From Cocos nucifera (lineage: Eukaryota; Streptophyta; Magnoliopsida; Arecales; Arecaceae): a stretch of DNA of 64,000 nucleotides. Within the stretch, counting starts at the first letter, position 1, and each line of letters begins with the position of its first letter. Below are positions 47,901 through 60,490 of this stretch, in pieces. The DNA lies in NCBI GenBank assembly GCA_006176705.1, contig QRFJ01000023.1, positions 704,501 through 768,500 on the forward strand. The letters run 5' to 3'. The notes beneath the pieces are model-generated. The model was not told the DNA's origin and made no database searches. It saw nothing but the letters and a program-made list of their open reading frames with translations. A program made the position numbers and the translations under genes.

Positions 47901-50900
47901 AAGTTAGTGAAAGAACGTTTTCGTTCTACAGATAAGTCACTTGTTGGTACATTAATGATAGAACTCACAGCAAAACCACATTATAGAGATGACTAATATT
48001 GCAGTAAGATTAAAGACCTTAGGAATGACTGTTGATGACTCCTTCTTAGTGCAATTCATTCTGAATTCACTACCTTCTGAGTATGGACCTTTTCATATCA
48101 ATTATAACACTATTAAGGATAAGTGGAATGTCAGTGAATTATCCAGTATGCTTATTCAAGAGGAAACAAGACTAAATAAATAAGATAATCATTCCATCAA
48201 CTTCATGAATCAAGAAGCTAGTAAAGGATACAAGAGAAAAGCCAACAAGTCCAAGAAGAAAAAGAAAATGCATATTAAAGGTTTTCAAGCTGATAAGAAG
48301 GAACTAAAGCTGAATAGGTATCACTTCTGTAAGAAAATTGGGCACTATCAAAAAGATTGCTTAAAATGTAAGGCTTGGTTCGAAAAGAAAGGTAAAGCTA
48401 ATACCTTTGTATGTTTTGAATCAAACCGAACTGAACTTCCTAATAATACTTGGTGGCTTGATTCTGGCGCTACCACTCATGTCTCTAATTTGATGCAGGG
48501 ATTCCTTTCGATTTAAACCACAAATCCAACTGAAGACTTTATGTTCATGGGGAATCGTATGAAGGTTCCGATTGAAGGCATAGGCATTTATCAATTGATT
48601 TTAGATATTGGTTATCATTTAGATCTATTACAGACAGCTTATGTACCTTCAATTTCTAGGAATCTAATTTCTCTTTTGAAACTTGATATTTCTGGATTTA
48701 ATTTTAGGTTTGGATATGATTATTTTAGTTTATATAAAAATACTTTGTTTATTGATTCTGAAGTACTTATTAATGGTTTATATAAATTGAAACTTGACAA
48801 TCTTTTTGCTGAATCCCTTCTTACTGCGCATCATAATTATGGTATTAAGCACAGTTTATTAAATGAAAATTCTACTTACTTGTGGCATAAACGTTTGGAT
48901 CATATCATATATCCAAAGAAAGATTAGAAAGATTAGTAAAGAATGAAATTTTACTAAATCTAGATTTTACTGATCTTGATATATGTATAGATTGAATCAA
49001 GGGAAAGTAAACTAAACATAACAAGAAAGGCGCCATTAGAAGCGGCCAGCTTCTTGAAATTAGACACACCGATTATGCGGACCTTTTGATGTTCCATCCT
49101 TTAGTGGAGATAAATATTTTATCATTTTTATTGATGATTTTTCAAGTTATGGTTTTATCTATTTGCTTCATGAAAAGTCTCAAGCAGTCGACGCCCTTGA
49201 GGTGTTTATAAATGAGGTTGAAAGGCAATTAGATAAAAAGATGAAAATCGTAAGGTCTGATAGAAATGGTGAATATTATGAAAAATATAATGAAACAGGA
49301 CAATGTTCAAGTCCATTTGCAAAATTCCTTGAAAAATATGGTATATGTGCACAATACACTATGCCAGATATACCTCAGCAAAATGGTGTAGCTGAAAGAC
49401 AAAATTGGACATTAATGGATATGGTTAGGAGCATGATAAGTAACTCTTTATTATCCAAATAATTGTGGATGTATGCTCTTAAAACCGCTATGTATTTATT
49501 AAATAGGATTCTTAGTAAGGCAGTCTCAAAAACTCCTTTTGAACTGTGGACTAGAAGAAAACCTAGTTTAAGGCACCTTCATGTTTGGGGTTGTGCAATG
49601 GAAGCAAAGATTTATAATCTACATGAAAGAAAATTAGATTCTCAAATGATTAGTAGTTACTTTATTGATTATTCAGAGAAATCTAAAGGATACGTGTTTT
49701 ATTGTCCAAACCATAGTCCGAGAATTGTTGAAATCGGTAATGCTAGATTTATTGAAAATTATGAAGTCGGTGAGAGTGATAAACAAAATAGTATGAAAAT
49801 AAAGAAAGTTAGGATAGATATTTCAGTACCCATAAGTGTTCCTTCATCCACACCTATACAAAATATTGTACCTAATGATGAACATTTGAATGATGAATTA
49901 TCCCATGAAGAAACTGATTCACAAATATCTGATGCACTTGAACCACAACGAATACTTTTAAGAAGATCTGAAAGGAAAAGAAGATCAGCTATTCCTGATG
50001 ATAATATGGTGTATTTATAGAAGTTAGATTTTGATATTGAAATTAATAAAGATCTGATTTCATTTTCATAAGCCATAGAAAGTCCTGAGTCTGACAAATG
50101 GATTAATGCTATGAAAGATAAGTTAAAATCCATGGAAGATAATAAAGTCTGGATCTTATTGAATTGCTAGAAGGTTCTAAACAAGTCGGATGTAAATGGA
50201 CCTTTAAGACCAAGTATGACTCGAATGATACAAAGCCAGACTTATTGCCAAAAATTATACTCAGAAAGGAGGCATTGATTATAAAGAAAAATTTTCACCA
50301 GTCTCAAAGAAAGACTCATTAAAAGTTATTATGGCATTGGTGGCTTATTATGATTTAGAGTTACATCAAATGGATGTGAAAACAACCTTTCTCAATGGAG
50401 AATGAGAAGATAAAATTTATATGAATCAACCTGAAGGCTTCTCGACAAAAAAAAAAATCAAATGGTATGTAAATTAAAAAAAATAATATATGGACTAAAA
50501 TAAGCTTTTAGATAATGGTACATCAAGTTTAATGATACCATAAAATTTTTTGATTTTAAAGAAAATACCGTTAATCGATGTATATACCAAAAGATCAGTG
50601 GAAGAAAGTTTATATTTCTAGTTCTATATATTGATGATATTTTGTTTGCTACTAATGATTTAAGTATATCGCGTGAGACGAAAGATTTTCTCTCGAAGAA
50701 ATTTGAAATGAAAGATATGAAAGACGCATCCTATGTGATAGGAATTGAAATATTCCATGATAGATCACAAGATATTCTAAGATTGTCTCAGAAAGAATAT
50801 ATCAAAAAAATTCTAGAGAGATTTAATATGAACAAATGTTCAGCCGGAATTGTCCCAATACAGAAAGGAGACAAATTCAGTCTCATGCAATGTCCAAAGA

Positions 50901-53900
50901 ATGATGTAGAACGAAAGAAAATAGAATCAATTTCTTATGCTTCTGTTGTAGGCAGTTTAATGTATGTGTAGACTTGTACAAGACCAGATATCAATTTTGC
51001 AGTCGAGATGCTAGGCAGGTATCAAAGTAATCCTAGTAGAGATCATTGGAAAGCTGCAAAGAAAGTCATGAGATACCTACAAGAAATGAAAAATTACATG
51101 CTCATGTATAGGAGATGCGACCATTTGGATGTGATCGGATACTCGAATTCAGAATTTGCTGAATGCACTGACAGCAGAAAATCCATATATAGTTACCTCT
51201 TTATGTTTGTTGAAGGAATAATATCGTGAAAAAGTGCCAAAGAATCTGTCATTGCTTTATATGGATTTTCTGCACATACATTAAACTGCCTACAATAGAA
51301 GATTATGACTGCGGAATCTTATTTCAGGACTTGGGATCGTCGGCATCATTATCAAGCTGCTGAAAATTTATTATGATTATTCTGCAGCAATTTTCTTCTC
51401 AAAAAATGACAAATATCCAAGAGGAGCAAAACACATGAAGTTAAGAAGGAGGTTCAAAAATAAAGAGTGTCAATTAAACATATTGAAACCGATCTCATGA
51501 TAGCAGATCTATTAATAAAAGGCTTGCAACCAAAGATATTTAAAGAACATGTAGATAGAATGAATTTTGGTTATATTAATGAATGATGTATTAATGATAT
51601 TTTAGACACTCTGAGCTCAATAAAGTATTTCTGATTTACATTAATAAATTTCTTGTTTCTTATGGTGGTGTACACATAAATTATATTATATTTAATTATA
51701 ACAGGAAAGTCTCTATGAGACATTATTGTGGACCATAATGAAAAGATATGTGCATATATATCTATCTTACAGACCTGGTATGTTAAATTATAAGTGTTGT
51801 GGTATATGAAAGGGAATATGCTAATTAAATGGTGTATGACCGTCATAACTTGTATTTAGTAATTTATCATACTAAGGTAATTATGATGAATATTAAGAAA
51901 AAAATTTGTTTCATCATGAATGCTTAAGGTTCATGTATAATGTTATAATCGGATTAAGTGGGAGAATGTTAGAAAATATCCCGATTAAGTGGCCGATTTA
52001 TCATGGACTCTAGAATTTGAATTCTAATAATGATCAACTTGAATTCAAATAGAATTCAAATCTCATCCAGTTACTTGATGGGAATACCGATAAAAGTCTA
52101 TAAATAGAAGTCCTATCCCTGCCCATTAGAGGTACGTAGAAATTCCATCATTATTGCTACGCTATAAGGAACGGAAGAAGAAAGGAAAACCGATTTTCAG
52201 GTAGAAAAGAAGTCTTCTTCTGCAACAAATTCTTCCATATCAGGTATGAAGATCATGAAAATCCCTTTATGATCTTGGATTTAATTTGATGTTCTTGATC
52301 TAAAGCATGCATCTAGAATATCATAATTATAGTTTACAATAATACCCATATAATATGAGTTCCAATCCTTGTCAAAGTTCTCAAGCTGTCCACCAGTTCA
52401 ACCATTCTGGTGGATCCAACCATAAGATGTGAAAATGGTTGATGACTGAAAAGAACAAGACTGCAACAGGACAGCATAAAATCTCACAATGCAAAATGTG
52501 ATGCGCACATCAACCTCATGCAAACAAAATGTGATGCACACAACAGTACATACCACCGCTCAAAGAAAGCTTAGGCAGTTAGCATCGCCAACCCCAAAAC
52601 TTTCACTTTAACATAATCCTCCATACCACATTTTTCTCCAAAGAGCAGAGAGCAGAACTCAACCACATAGAGGTGTTTTCAGTAAAGAAGTGAAGAGGTT
52701 TAATTTCCTGGGACTGGCTTAAGCTCAGGGCTGAAGTTGTAAATAGATGAAGCATCTAATCAAAACCAGCAAATGATAGTTCTCCAAATCAAAACATAGA
52801 CCATGCCAAGATGCCAAAAGATGTAAAGGCAAGAAACAGACAACTGACCTATCTATCTCAGCACCCATGTCAATAGCCATGTCCTTCAGCTCACCCAACA
52901 AGTTACTCAAATCAGAAAGGGCATCATCCTGCTTGGCCTTCTCTCTCTGTTGGAAAAAAACAAGATAATTAGATTTAGTAGGTGTGATGGTCATATATAG
53001 CTACTAAAAATTTCCTCCTCCCTACCATCAGCATTACCTCAACTTTCCCCAGTGCAGATGTGGGTTCAGAAGGAAAAGTTCGAGGATCGGACCAAGGCAA
53101 AGGACCCAATAATCCCAACTTTTGTCTCTGCTCCATGTGGCTTCCGTTTTGTATAAAAGAATCATCTGTGTATGGATTGATCGAATCAGATAACAAATCA
53201 TCTAGACAGTTCACTGTATCAAAATTTATTTTAGATTTACCTCTTGTTAATACAGGCCCCTTTATTTCATGATTTTTCTTTGGCTTCCATGTCCTGGAGA
53301 AAATTCCCCCAAGACTTCCCAAAAGCTTTTCACCCTGACAAGAGAAACGTATGAATTAAGGAGGGCATCCATCATTAGGGGGGAACCTAACTAGAAAGCA
53401 TTATGTAGTATATCCACAATCTTCTCTAGGTTGGAGTAGAAGGGAATTTAACAAAAAGGCAATCCCTTGAAGCAGCAGCAAATCTAAAAAACAAATTGAA
53501 GACTTGATAATCACAAAATTAGTACTCAAATATATTTTCTAAAGCCATCTAGTACATCAATTTTTCTATAAACATGTGGTTTTAATAACAAAGGTTGAAA
53601 TAGAAAAAACTCCAAATCAAGTATCTGCATTTCTCATCTTCCAGCAATCATACAGTGAGCCACAAAAATACATTAGACTTGGGGGATTTAGTCTTGACAT
53701 AAGACCTCATGTTAGAGCAGAATAAATTACATAGGAATCATCTGTAAAAAGCACTAAAAATAAAGGAATAACACTAGATGATGGATATCTTGATTAGTTT
53801 TTCTTCCCCCAACTAACAGCCCTACAAATACAAGTCATTCCAACTCACCATGGCGAACAGAAAATGCAGGGATAACTCCTAGATAGAGCCTCATCGTATT

Positions 53901-55640
53901 TTACTTTCTTGCCAACATAAATGCTAAGGATTTCCTTATCTTCAACCATAATTCACAAAGGATACCAACACCTGGGAAGTGAATTATATGTCCGCAGCGA
54001 ATTTTATACACGGCCACAAAAATACATTAGACTTGGGGGATTTTCTCTTGACATAAGACCTGATGTTAGAGCGGAATAAATTGCATGGGAATCATCTGGT
54101 AAAAGCACTAAAAATAAAGAACTAACACTAGATGATGGATATCTTGATTAGTTTTTCTTCCCCCAACAAACAGCCCTACAAATACAAGTCATTCCAATTC
54201 ACCATGATGAACAGAAAATGCAGGGATATCTCCTAGATAGAGCCTCATCCTATTTTACTTTCTTGCCAACATAAATGCTAAGGATTTCCTTATCTTCAAC
54301 CAGAATTCAAAGAAGATACCAACACCTGGGAAGTGAATTATATGTCTGCAGCTAATTTTATACTAACAATCTCAGCAGCATTGCCAACTCTCAGTTAATT
54401 TCCACCTCTCAGAAATGACAAAGTTCTCTATTTCTTACCTTAAATCTGACATTCAGGAAGAGAGGAAGCTTATAATCATAGTCTTCAGAGGGGAAATAAT
54501 GGCATACTATTTTAACAATTCTGCAGTATAGAATAGAAAAGATATTGACACCTCAATTAATATGATAAGGTATTTAGTGTTACCCACACTAATTCTTCCA
54601 TTGTATGTGGACTGTAAAATGTACTATATTAGTTAAAGACTGATAATTAATGCACTCAGTGATCCTTCTGTCCCAGTGCCAAGATTGAACAATTATTAAT
54701 GTGAGATAGTCATAACCACTTGCTGAACAATCTAACTGAAAAGTATGCTAAACCTTAAAAAATCTAAGCTCATAATGAAAAGCAAAGAAAGAGGTAGGAA
54801 AAATCAAGATAACAACAAAACATAGTACCAAGAACAAGTTATTAAAGATATGATCACAATACATGTTACCAATATGAGTTCCACAATAAAAAAGCATGAA
54901 AGTGGATAGACACAGCAGTTTTAGAGCTTCAAAAGTAAAGATTTTTATAAAGAATATCATGCTCACAGTATCTTATGAAATAATTTTATGACCTATATTC
55001 GAGTTGCCTGACAATAAATAATGAAGTATCCATAATTCTGCAAATTTTCAAGGAAAAGGGCTTGACATCTTGCTAGACTATCATGTCCAGATAGATCTAG
55101 TTGAACATAGAACTGCATGAATTAAACAAGGCATACCCTACTGAGGTCATGATCAATGTCTGCAGCAGTTAGATGAGCCCGAGTAATTTGCTGGCCCTGC
55201 TGATGCAAGGTGACAAGAGTCCTTGAAGCATCTTCTCTCATCTCTTCAGCAATCTTCAAACAGCCATTCATTTTCTGTGTAGTCTCCTCAGCCTTGTACA
55301 GAGCATAGTTCTCTAGCTCTTGCACAGACTGGTTTTCAAAACCCCCCAAGTCACGGAAGTCATTTTTGTATTTGTTCCTTGAAGCTGAAAAGCCTGAATA
55401 TGATGATGAGGAAGAAGTACCATTTCCTTCATCTCCATTGTAACTAAATATGGAGCTTGTTTTTTTTGCCTTGCTGATCACAGGGGCCGAGGAAGCTCTT
55501 GCAGTCTTATGATTCAAGTTGGATTCTGAATCAGAATCAAAAGGGTTGTAACCCGAAAAACCAGAATCAGGAGAACGTTGCTTAGAGACCTTAGACACAG
55601 GTGTCTTCATTAGGCTAATTTTAGAGATATCAACAGCCAT
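44997..55640 (-). CDS. SNAP33: SNAP25-type Qb+Qc SNARE (SNAP33)
   Basis: Four coding exons on the minus strand: 55640-55137, 53334-53038, 52946-52849 and 45096-44997 (stop TAG), giving 332 residues with all phases matching. The N-terminus has NPFDSDSESN as in plant SNAP33. The Qb SNARE helix (about residues 105-175) includes LENYALYKAEETT and LHQQGQQI with the zero-layer Gln. After the linker (SLGGIFSRTWKPKK) comes the Qc helix (about 268-330) with LSDLSNLLGELKDMAIDMG and, in the last exon, QNKALNHMQDDVDELNFRV ending GRRLLGK. Plant SNAP33 pairs with plasma-membrane or cell-plate syntaxins (KNOLLE, SYP121) and R-SNAREs in cytokinesis and defence secretion. The final intron (45097-52848, 7752 bp) is enlarged by a copia element. 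It splits codon Arg300, one residue before the Qc zero-layer Gln301. Confidence 0.95.
45512..45952 (+). repeat. 5' LTR of the copia element
   Basis: 441 bp. It has TATAAATA at 45644-45651 and is about 70 bp longer than the 3' LTR, mainly through extra copies of a GAAGGGAGAGAAA-type unit near 45720-45800. Confidence 0.93.
45955..45967 (+). other. Primer binding site (initiator tRNA-Met)
   Basis: TGGTATCAGAGCC two bases after the 5' LTR is the standard copia primer site, complementary to the 3' end of initiator methionine tRNA. Confidence 0.92.
46080..46635. other. GC-rich segment in the copia leader
   Basis: A block of high GC content rich in CGGCCGCCG-type words sits between AT-rich leader sequence on both sides, upstream of gag. 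Open frames exist on both strands but have no family resemblance. The change of composition suggests sequence acquired by the element, though some copia families have long leaders of their own. Confidence 0.6.
47022..47234 (+). repeat. Three tandem hairpins in the copia leader
   Basis: 31-nt units at 47022-47052, 47116-47146 and 47204-47234, spaced 94 and 88 nt. Outer arms TAGTTTG and CAAACTA are kept in the first two. The inner pairs read ATC/GAT in the first, ACC/GGT in the second and GTCAC/GTGAC in the third. They lie about 400 nt upstream of gag. Confidence 0.85.
47620..51230 (+). pseudogene. Broken gag-pol of the copia element
   Basis: Gag starts near 47620 (NFSEWSEQVNFYLRV) and shifts frame near 47985. 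The zinc knuckle near 48319-48360 (FCKKIGHYQKDC) lacks its first Cys. Protease motif LDSGATTH at about 48457-48480. GAG-pre motif LWHKRLDH near 48880. Integrase pieces FIDDFSSYGF, VRSDRNGEYY and QQNGVAERQ (49120-49420). Reverse transcriptase includes MKDKLKSMEDNKVW and YIDDILFATND (near 50625-50655), then ASVVGSLMYV and TRPDINFAV. RNase H includes GYSNSEFAECTDSRKS (about 51136-51183). In-frame stops stand near 48516, 48926, 49460, 50018 and 50970 and more frameshifts lie between 50150 and 50600, so no functional protein can be made. Relationship is to TNT1-94-like copia elements. Confidence 0.92.
51950..51966 (+). other. Copia polypurine tract
   Basis: AAGTGGGAGAA just before the 3' LTR, the usual plus-strand priming site. 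Confidence 0.8.
51967..52338 (+). repeat. 3' LTR of the copia element
   Basis: 372 bp, homologous to 45512-45952 with scattered substitutions. It lacks the extra GAAGGGAGAGAAA units of the 5' copy. Confidence 0.93.
53659..54364. repeat. Tandem duplication of about 354 bp in SNAP33 intron 1
   Basis: Copy 1 at 53659-54012 and copy 2 at 54013-54364 are direct, head-to-tail and nearly identical (both begin GCCACAAAAATACATTAG). A small number of substitutions separates them, so the duplication is fairly recent. It contains no exon. Confidence 0.92.
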
Positions 55641-57760
55641 AATTGCTGAAAATGCTGACAGAGATATCAACCAAAACAGTACCCAATCAGCAGAACTCTA
55701 TTCACCACAGAAATCTGTCAATGGTACCTGGCAACACAAGAAAAGGCTGCCACTTTATAACATTGATGCTTTCTAACACTGGTTTCAACAAAATGTTATG
55801 AAAAGGAAAACAGCACAAACACAATATAGGACCAAATATGTAGATGGACATGAGGACGTAAACACAAAAGCTAACATCACAAACAAGACGAAAAGACCAT
55901 GTCGAATCAAAAAAGTGGCTGAACAGTAACGACCAAATCAAACTTGCATAGTGATGATGAGAAAAAAGTTAACATTAAAAATTATTTAATTAAATAAACA
56001 GATCAAAGTGATGGTAAATAAAGAACATGGACAGGGTAAAAGAATTGCAACTACCATTATGATATAGCCCAGTGGTCAATAAGATAGAAAGTGCAACACA
56101 AATTGAGGAAAAAAACAATAATAGATGTTACAAAAGAGTATTGAGAAGCTTTGACATCTGAGATAAGAAAATTTATCGGTGGATCAGAGATTAGCAGAAT
56201 GTTGTTAACTGGCTTCAGAATTAATAAATAAGTTTATGCAGTGATCTCCTGCATGATAGAGTCCATAATATTATTAAGCAATACTCGAAAACCTAATCAA
56301 GGAGATAGAAAGTATATTCAGAAATATCAATGACCATAAGGCGATAGGAACAGAAATCCGAAGCATATTAATCAGTTATGGAGAAACCAGATCAACAGTA
56401 CATATATCCGAAACCAAAGGAGTACTGATTCTCCGAGGCATTTTAATCAGTTATGGAGAAACCATATCAACAATACATATATTCGAAACCAAAGGAGTAC
56501 TGATTCCTCTAAATGATAGTAAAACAAGAAAACAGAAAAATTAAAAGCAATGGCAGTTCATAAAAAGCAATAGACAATTGAAATGAAGATCCAATTGTAG
56601 GAAATTAGATATGTAAAAAAAAAAAAAATCAAGAAAGTACTGTGGTAGAACCGTAGAAATCAAATATAAGTTTATCTTCGAAAAACCAAAATACTTCATC
56701 AAGCAAGTGGTGGTGGTCTTGCTTCACCTTTTCCTCTTTCTGCAAAGATTTACGACCAAATCCTACAAAAACAACTACAGTAGGCAATAAAATCAAAATC
56801 CTAAATAAAATTAGATATCACACTCTTTCTTATTTAAGAAATTAGCAAATAATAAAAACAATAGCAAGTAACTAAAATACAAAGAATTAAGAGCAGAGCA
56901 AATACTCGATTCGGGAATTTAGAAACAAAAGTAGTTGAATAAAAGACACACGATTCTTATAAGACCCTAAACTAACGAACTTTCAGCCCACACACACATT
57001 TATTCAAAAAAAAAAAAAGAACAAGATAAATCCCAAAACATCACCATCAGTGAAAAGTACAAACCCTAAAACCAAAAAGGATACGGCAATCGAAACCCAG
57101 TAACCGAGACTAGAAGTCACGGAACCAGAATCAAGTAAAGATCGGCAAAAGAAGAATCTTGGAATTGAAGATAGGAATGATTCAAAAACAAATAAGACCC
57201 AGAGGAAAAGAAATGAAGTCTTCCCATTTCCTTAACAAGATTCTTAAACCCCGAAAGAAACGTCCAAGAGAAAGAAAAAACGAAGAGAAAAGATCGTAAA
57301 CGCTCAAAAAAGAAAATAAAGCTAACCAGCAAATAACACATTTACAAATCCGATTATAAGCTATAGATCGAATTGGGCCCAAAAACTACAAATGGGGCGA
57401 GCACTCCAAGAACTGAAACACTTTCGAAAACGATTGTAAGTCCTTCTCATTATCTTCAATAATTCAAGAAATAATTAATAAAATAGCCGATTAAAAGACC
57501 TAATTCAGCACGTAGATCACAAAACCTAACCGAAACCAAGAACAAGAGACCGAAGTAATCAAAACTAAGGAACGAAAGGGAGAAAAATACCTCGAAAAAC
57601 CCGAGAGGGATAGGATTCCACGACCACGGCAAGTCGAAGAAACGATGGAGGAGGAGGAGGAGGAGGTTTAAAAGACGACCTTTTTCTCGTCACCCACGCG
57701 GCGATCACGTCGAAAGGGCGCCGCGAGAGTGCGGCCGCCGGGGGTGGAGGGGCGCGGAGG
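55641..57760 (-). promoter_or_regulatory. SNAP33 5' UTR intron, leader exon and promoter side
   Basis: In the sense of the gene, a GC-rich leader with a CTC microsatellite (about 57640-57666) reads into TTTTTCGAG followed by GTATTTTTC, a plausible splice donor near 57592. The coding start lies about 1.95 kb further on, so a 5'-UTR intron is likely; more than one noncoding exon is possible. The promoter should be just above 57670. Confidence 0.6.
56358..56507. repeat. 75-bp tandem duplication in the SNAP33 leader intron
   Basis: Two direct copies with a period of 75 bp share TTAATCAGTTATGGAGAAAC and AAACCAAAGGAGTACTGATT, with few differences. Confidence 0.88.
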
Positions 57761-59339
57761 AGAGGAGTGGGAGGGGAAGGGTGGTAAGAAAAGAATTTGG
57801 CCTAAAGTAATTTAGATCTATTGATATTTATATACAATATTAGGTAATCTTGTGGATTTTTCAGAAAATTGGACGGTTCAAGTTAAAGATGGTGCGTAGA
57901 ATAGACGGTTGAGATCTTTTCTCGCTTTGCTGCGAGCCTGCATCGGAAAATTAGACCGTTGGGACCCTGTCGGTTCTTGTGGTCACAGCTGGCTGCGATC
58001 GCAGGCATGCGGATTTTCGTGTACAAGATTGGGTTCACTGGAACCAGTGGCGCACAGATCAGATGGTTCTGATTGAGTGATTAATAATGACATATTTTTT
58101 GGGTTACCAGATTGAAATGAATGATAAAATGAAGACGAAAAATTCTTTTTTCTGTTGGATTTTTTATTTAAAAAAAACAAACAGAAGTTTTGATATTTCA
58201 CCATAGCGTTATTTAATAATAGGTGTGGACCATTTTTTTTCCTTCTACTTTTTTTTTTTTTTTTTTTTTGCTGCTTTGGATGCGATTTTACATGCCTTTG
58301 ACAAAGTCTTAGATACTTTTTGGATATTCGAAGGTTTGCCAATCGTAGCATTTAGTGATCCAAATGGGCTCATCATAATGATCTAAGATCATAGGTGATC
58401 CAAATTTTATGATAATCTAATCGACGTAAGATCACTACATTTGATAGGCCACGATTAAAGATTCTTAGATATCCATGAGTAATATATTTAGTATTTCATG
58501 GAAGTTCAAGATCATTGATTGTATAATATCAAAATTATTTATAATAATTTTATAAAAATATATTTATTAATTATATATAATATTTTATAAAAAAATTTAC
58601 TATATTTATTAATATATTAATAATTAATAAATTTTATAAAAATATATTAATTATTATTATCAAATTAGTATTTTTATTTATACTTATAATATATTATTTA
58701 TTAATATGAATATTTATTTGATTAGAAAAATAAGGTAAATAGAAGTAATATATTAAATATTTTTATTATAAAAATATAATGTATAATAAAATATTTTTAC
58801 TTTAATTCAAAATTATCATTGAATTATAATATGATAATAATATGATTAATAATATAATATAATATAATATATATCATAAATATAATATATGATATTAAAT
58901 ATAATATAATATCATATATAATATTGATGTAATATACTAATGGTATATTGATATATTATTTTTTTGCTAGATTGAGAGATATTTTTATCTTTATATTTCA
59001 GTCCAAGATCACTATCTAGGGATGATCTTGGATTTCCAACCTCAAAAATGGCTATCCCATCATTGAGTTAGGAGGTGATTTAAAAAGTGCAGGTGATTTA
59101 AAATTACTGCCATGTAGAATCACCATGATACCACCAAATATAGTAATCTCATCACCTCAATCTATATCATTCTTGATTTTAGATAGATCATCTCATACCA
59201 AACATCCCTACATGTTTAAAGAGAGAAATGGAGCTGTGGATTGAATGACATCCTGATCAAATTAGAGGCATTATTTGGGAGGTTCTCATTATTGGTCCCT
59301 ATTGGTATAAAATCTGATTGACATTGGATTAAGCTAGAG
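57761..59339. other. AT-rich intergenic DNA
   Basis: No gene recognised. 58500-58960 is almost pure A/T with ATATAATAT repeats. 58330-58500 and 59000-59210 share GATGATCTTGGAT-like and GATCACC-like words that may be degenerate transposon sequence. Confidence 0.5.
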
Positions 59340-60490
59340 TTAAGGAAGGAGAGGTTGCCATCGGTGACCTATAAAATAAAGTTCCGTCTGGAGTTGGTGG
59401 TGGTGACTCCGGTAGAATCCTTCGACGATCAAGTCAGCTCTTCTAACTAACAGAAATGGAGTGCTCAAGCAAGAATTCTGCAGAGTTTTGAGAAGGAGAA
59501 GAGAGCTTAGAGAAAATATATCTGGAGGATTCTTTTTTATAGACGGAGCCTGTAGCAAACTGATAGTGACGATCGTAACCATCCGATAGTAGGCCGCTCG
59601 GAATCACGTAGAGTTTGTTATGGAGAGAGGTGTCCGTTGCTATGATGTGACCGTTTGTTGAGATTTAATAGTCGAAGTTCGGAGGAAGTAGGCGTTGGTT
59701 GGTGAAGAGCTTTGACATACATCAATTTCAGAGGAGTTTGGACTCCTAAAGAGAATACGGCTAGAGGGGATCATCCGGAAGGAATGCTAGCTAAAATTTG
59801 AAAGTAATCCGCTAGAGGAATTCGACTGTAGGAGAAGTCCGGAAGGAGTTTGGCTCCTAGAGAAATCCAATTGAAGAAAAAATTTGGAAAAAGTTCGGCT
59901 CCTAGAGGAACTTGACTGAAGAAAAAATTTGGAAGAAGTTCAACAGATGGAGAAATCCGACTGAAGAAGAAATTTGAAAGGAGTTTGGCTCTTGGAGGAA
60001 CTTGACTGAAGAAAAAATTTGAAAGGAGTTCGGCTCCTGGAGAAACTTGACTGAAGGAGAAATTTGAAAGGAGTTTGGCTCTTGGAGGAATCCGACTGAA
60101 GGAAAAATTCGGAAGAAGTTCGGCTCCTGGAGGAACTCGACTGATGAAGAAGTCTGAGAGGAGTTTTCAAACTTCGGCTCTTGGAGAAATCCGACTGAAG
60201 AAAAAATTTGGAAAGAGTTTGGCTCCTGGAGGAGCTTGACTGAAGGAGAAATCCAGAAGAGATGGAGAAATTCGATTGAAGGAGAAATCTGAAAGAAGTT
60301 CGGCTCTTGGAGGAATCCAATTGAAAGAAAAATTTGGAAAGAGTTTAGCTCCTAGAAGAGCTCGACTAAAAAAGATATCCGAAAGGAGTTCGATAGATGG
60401 AGAAATTCGACTGAAGAAGAAATCTGAAAGGAGTTTGGCTCTTGAAGGAATCCGACTGAAGGAGAAATCTAGAAGGAGTTCGTGATGCAG
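59340..60490 (-). repeat. LTR related to the TR-GAG LTR, reverse orientation
   Basis: Read on the minus strand, 59550-59340 matches the R/U5 part of the 24.9-kb and 29.7-kb LTRs: a TATA-like CTATAAAAAAG, a CCTCCAGATA block, AAGCTCTCTTCTCC, GAGCACTCCATT, GAGCTGACTTGATCGTCGAA and the CCGGAGTCACC region follow in the same order. The U3 side (59820-60485) is a tandem array with a unit near 45-50 bp containing GAAATTTGAAAGGAGTTTGG and CTCTTGGAGGAATCCGACTG words. Neither exact LTR ends nor a target duplication were found, so it may be a solo or truncated LTR of a diverged family member. Confidence 0.7.

Larger units (their letters stand above)
45512..52338 (+). mobile_element. Ty1/copia retrotransposon inserted in the last SNAP33 intron
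   Basis: Direct LTRs 45512-45952 and 51967-52338, both starting TGTTAGAAAATAT and ending TTTACA or ATTACA, flanked by the target duplication ATAAT (45507-45511 and 52339-52343). Primer site complementary to initiator tRNA-Met and a polypurine tract are in place. Domains run gag, protease, integrase, reverse transcriptase, RNase H, the copia order. Several stops and frameshifts break the polyprotein, so the copy is defective. It lies antisense to SNAP33. Confidence 0.95.
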
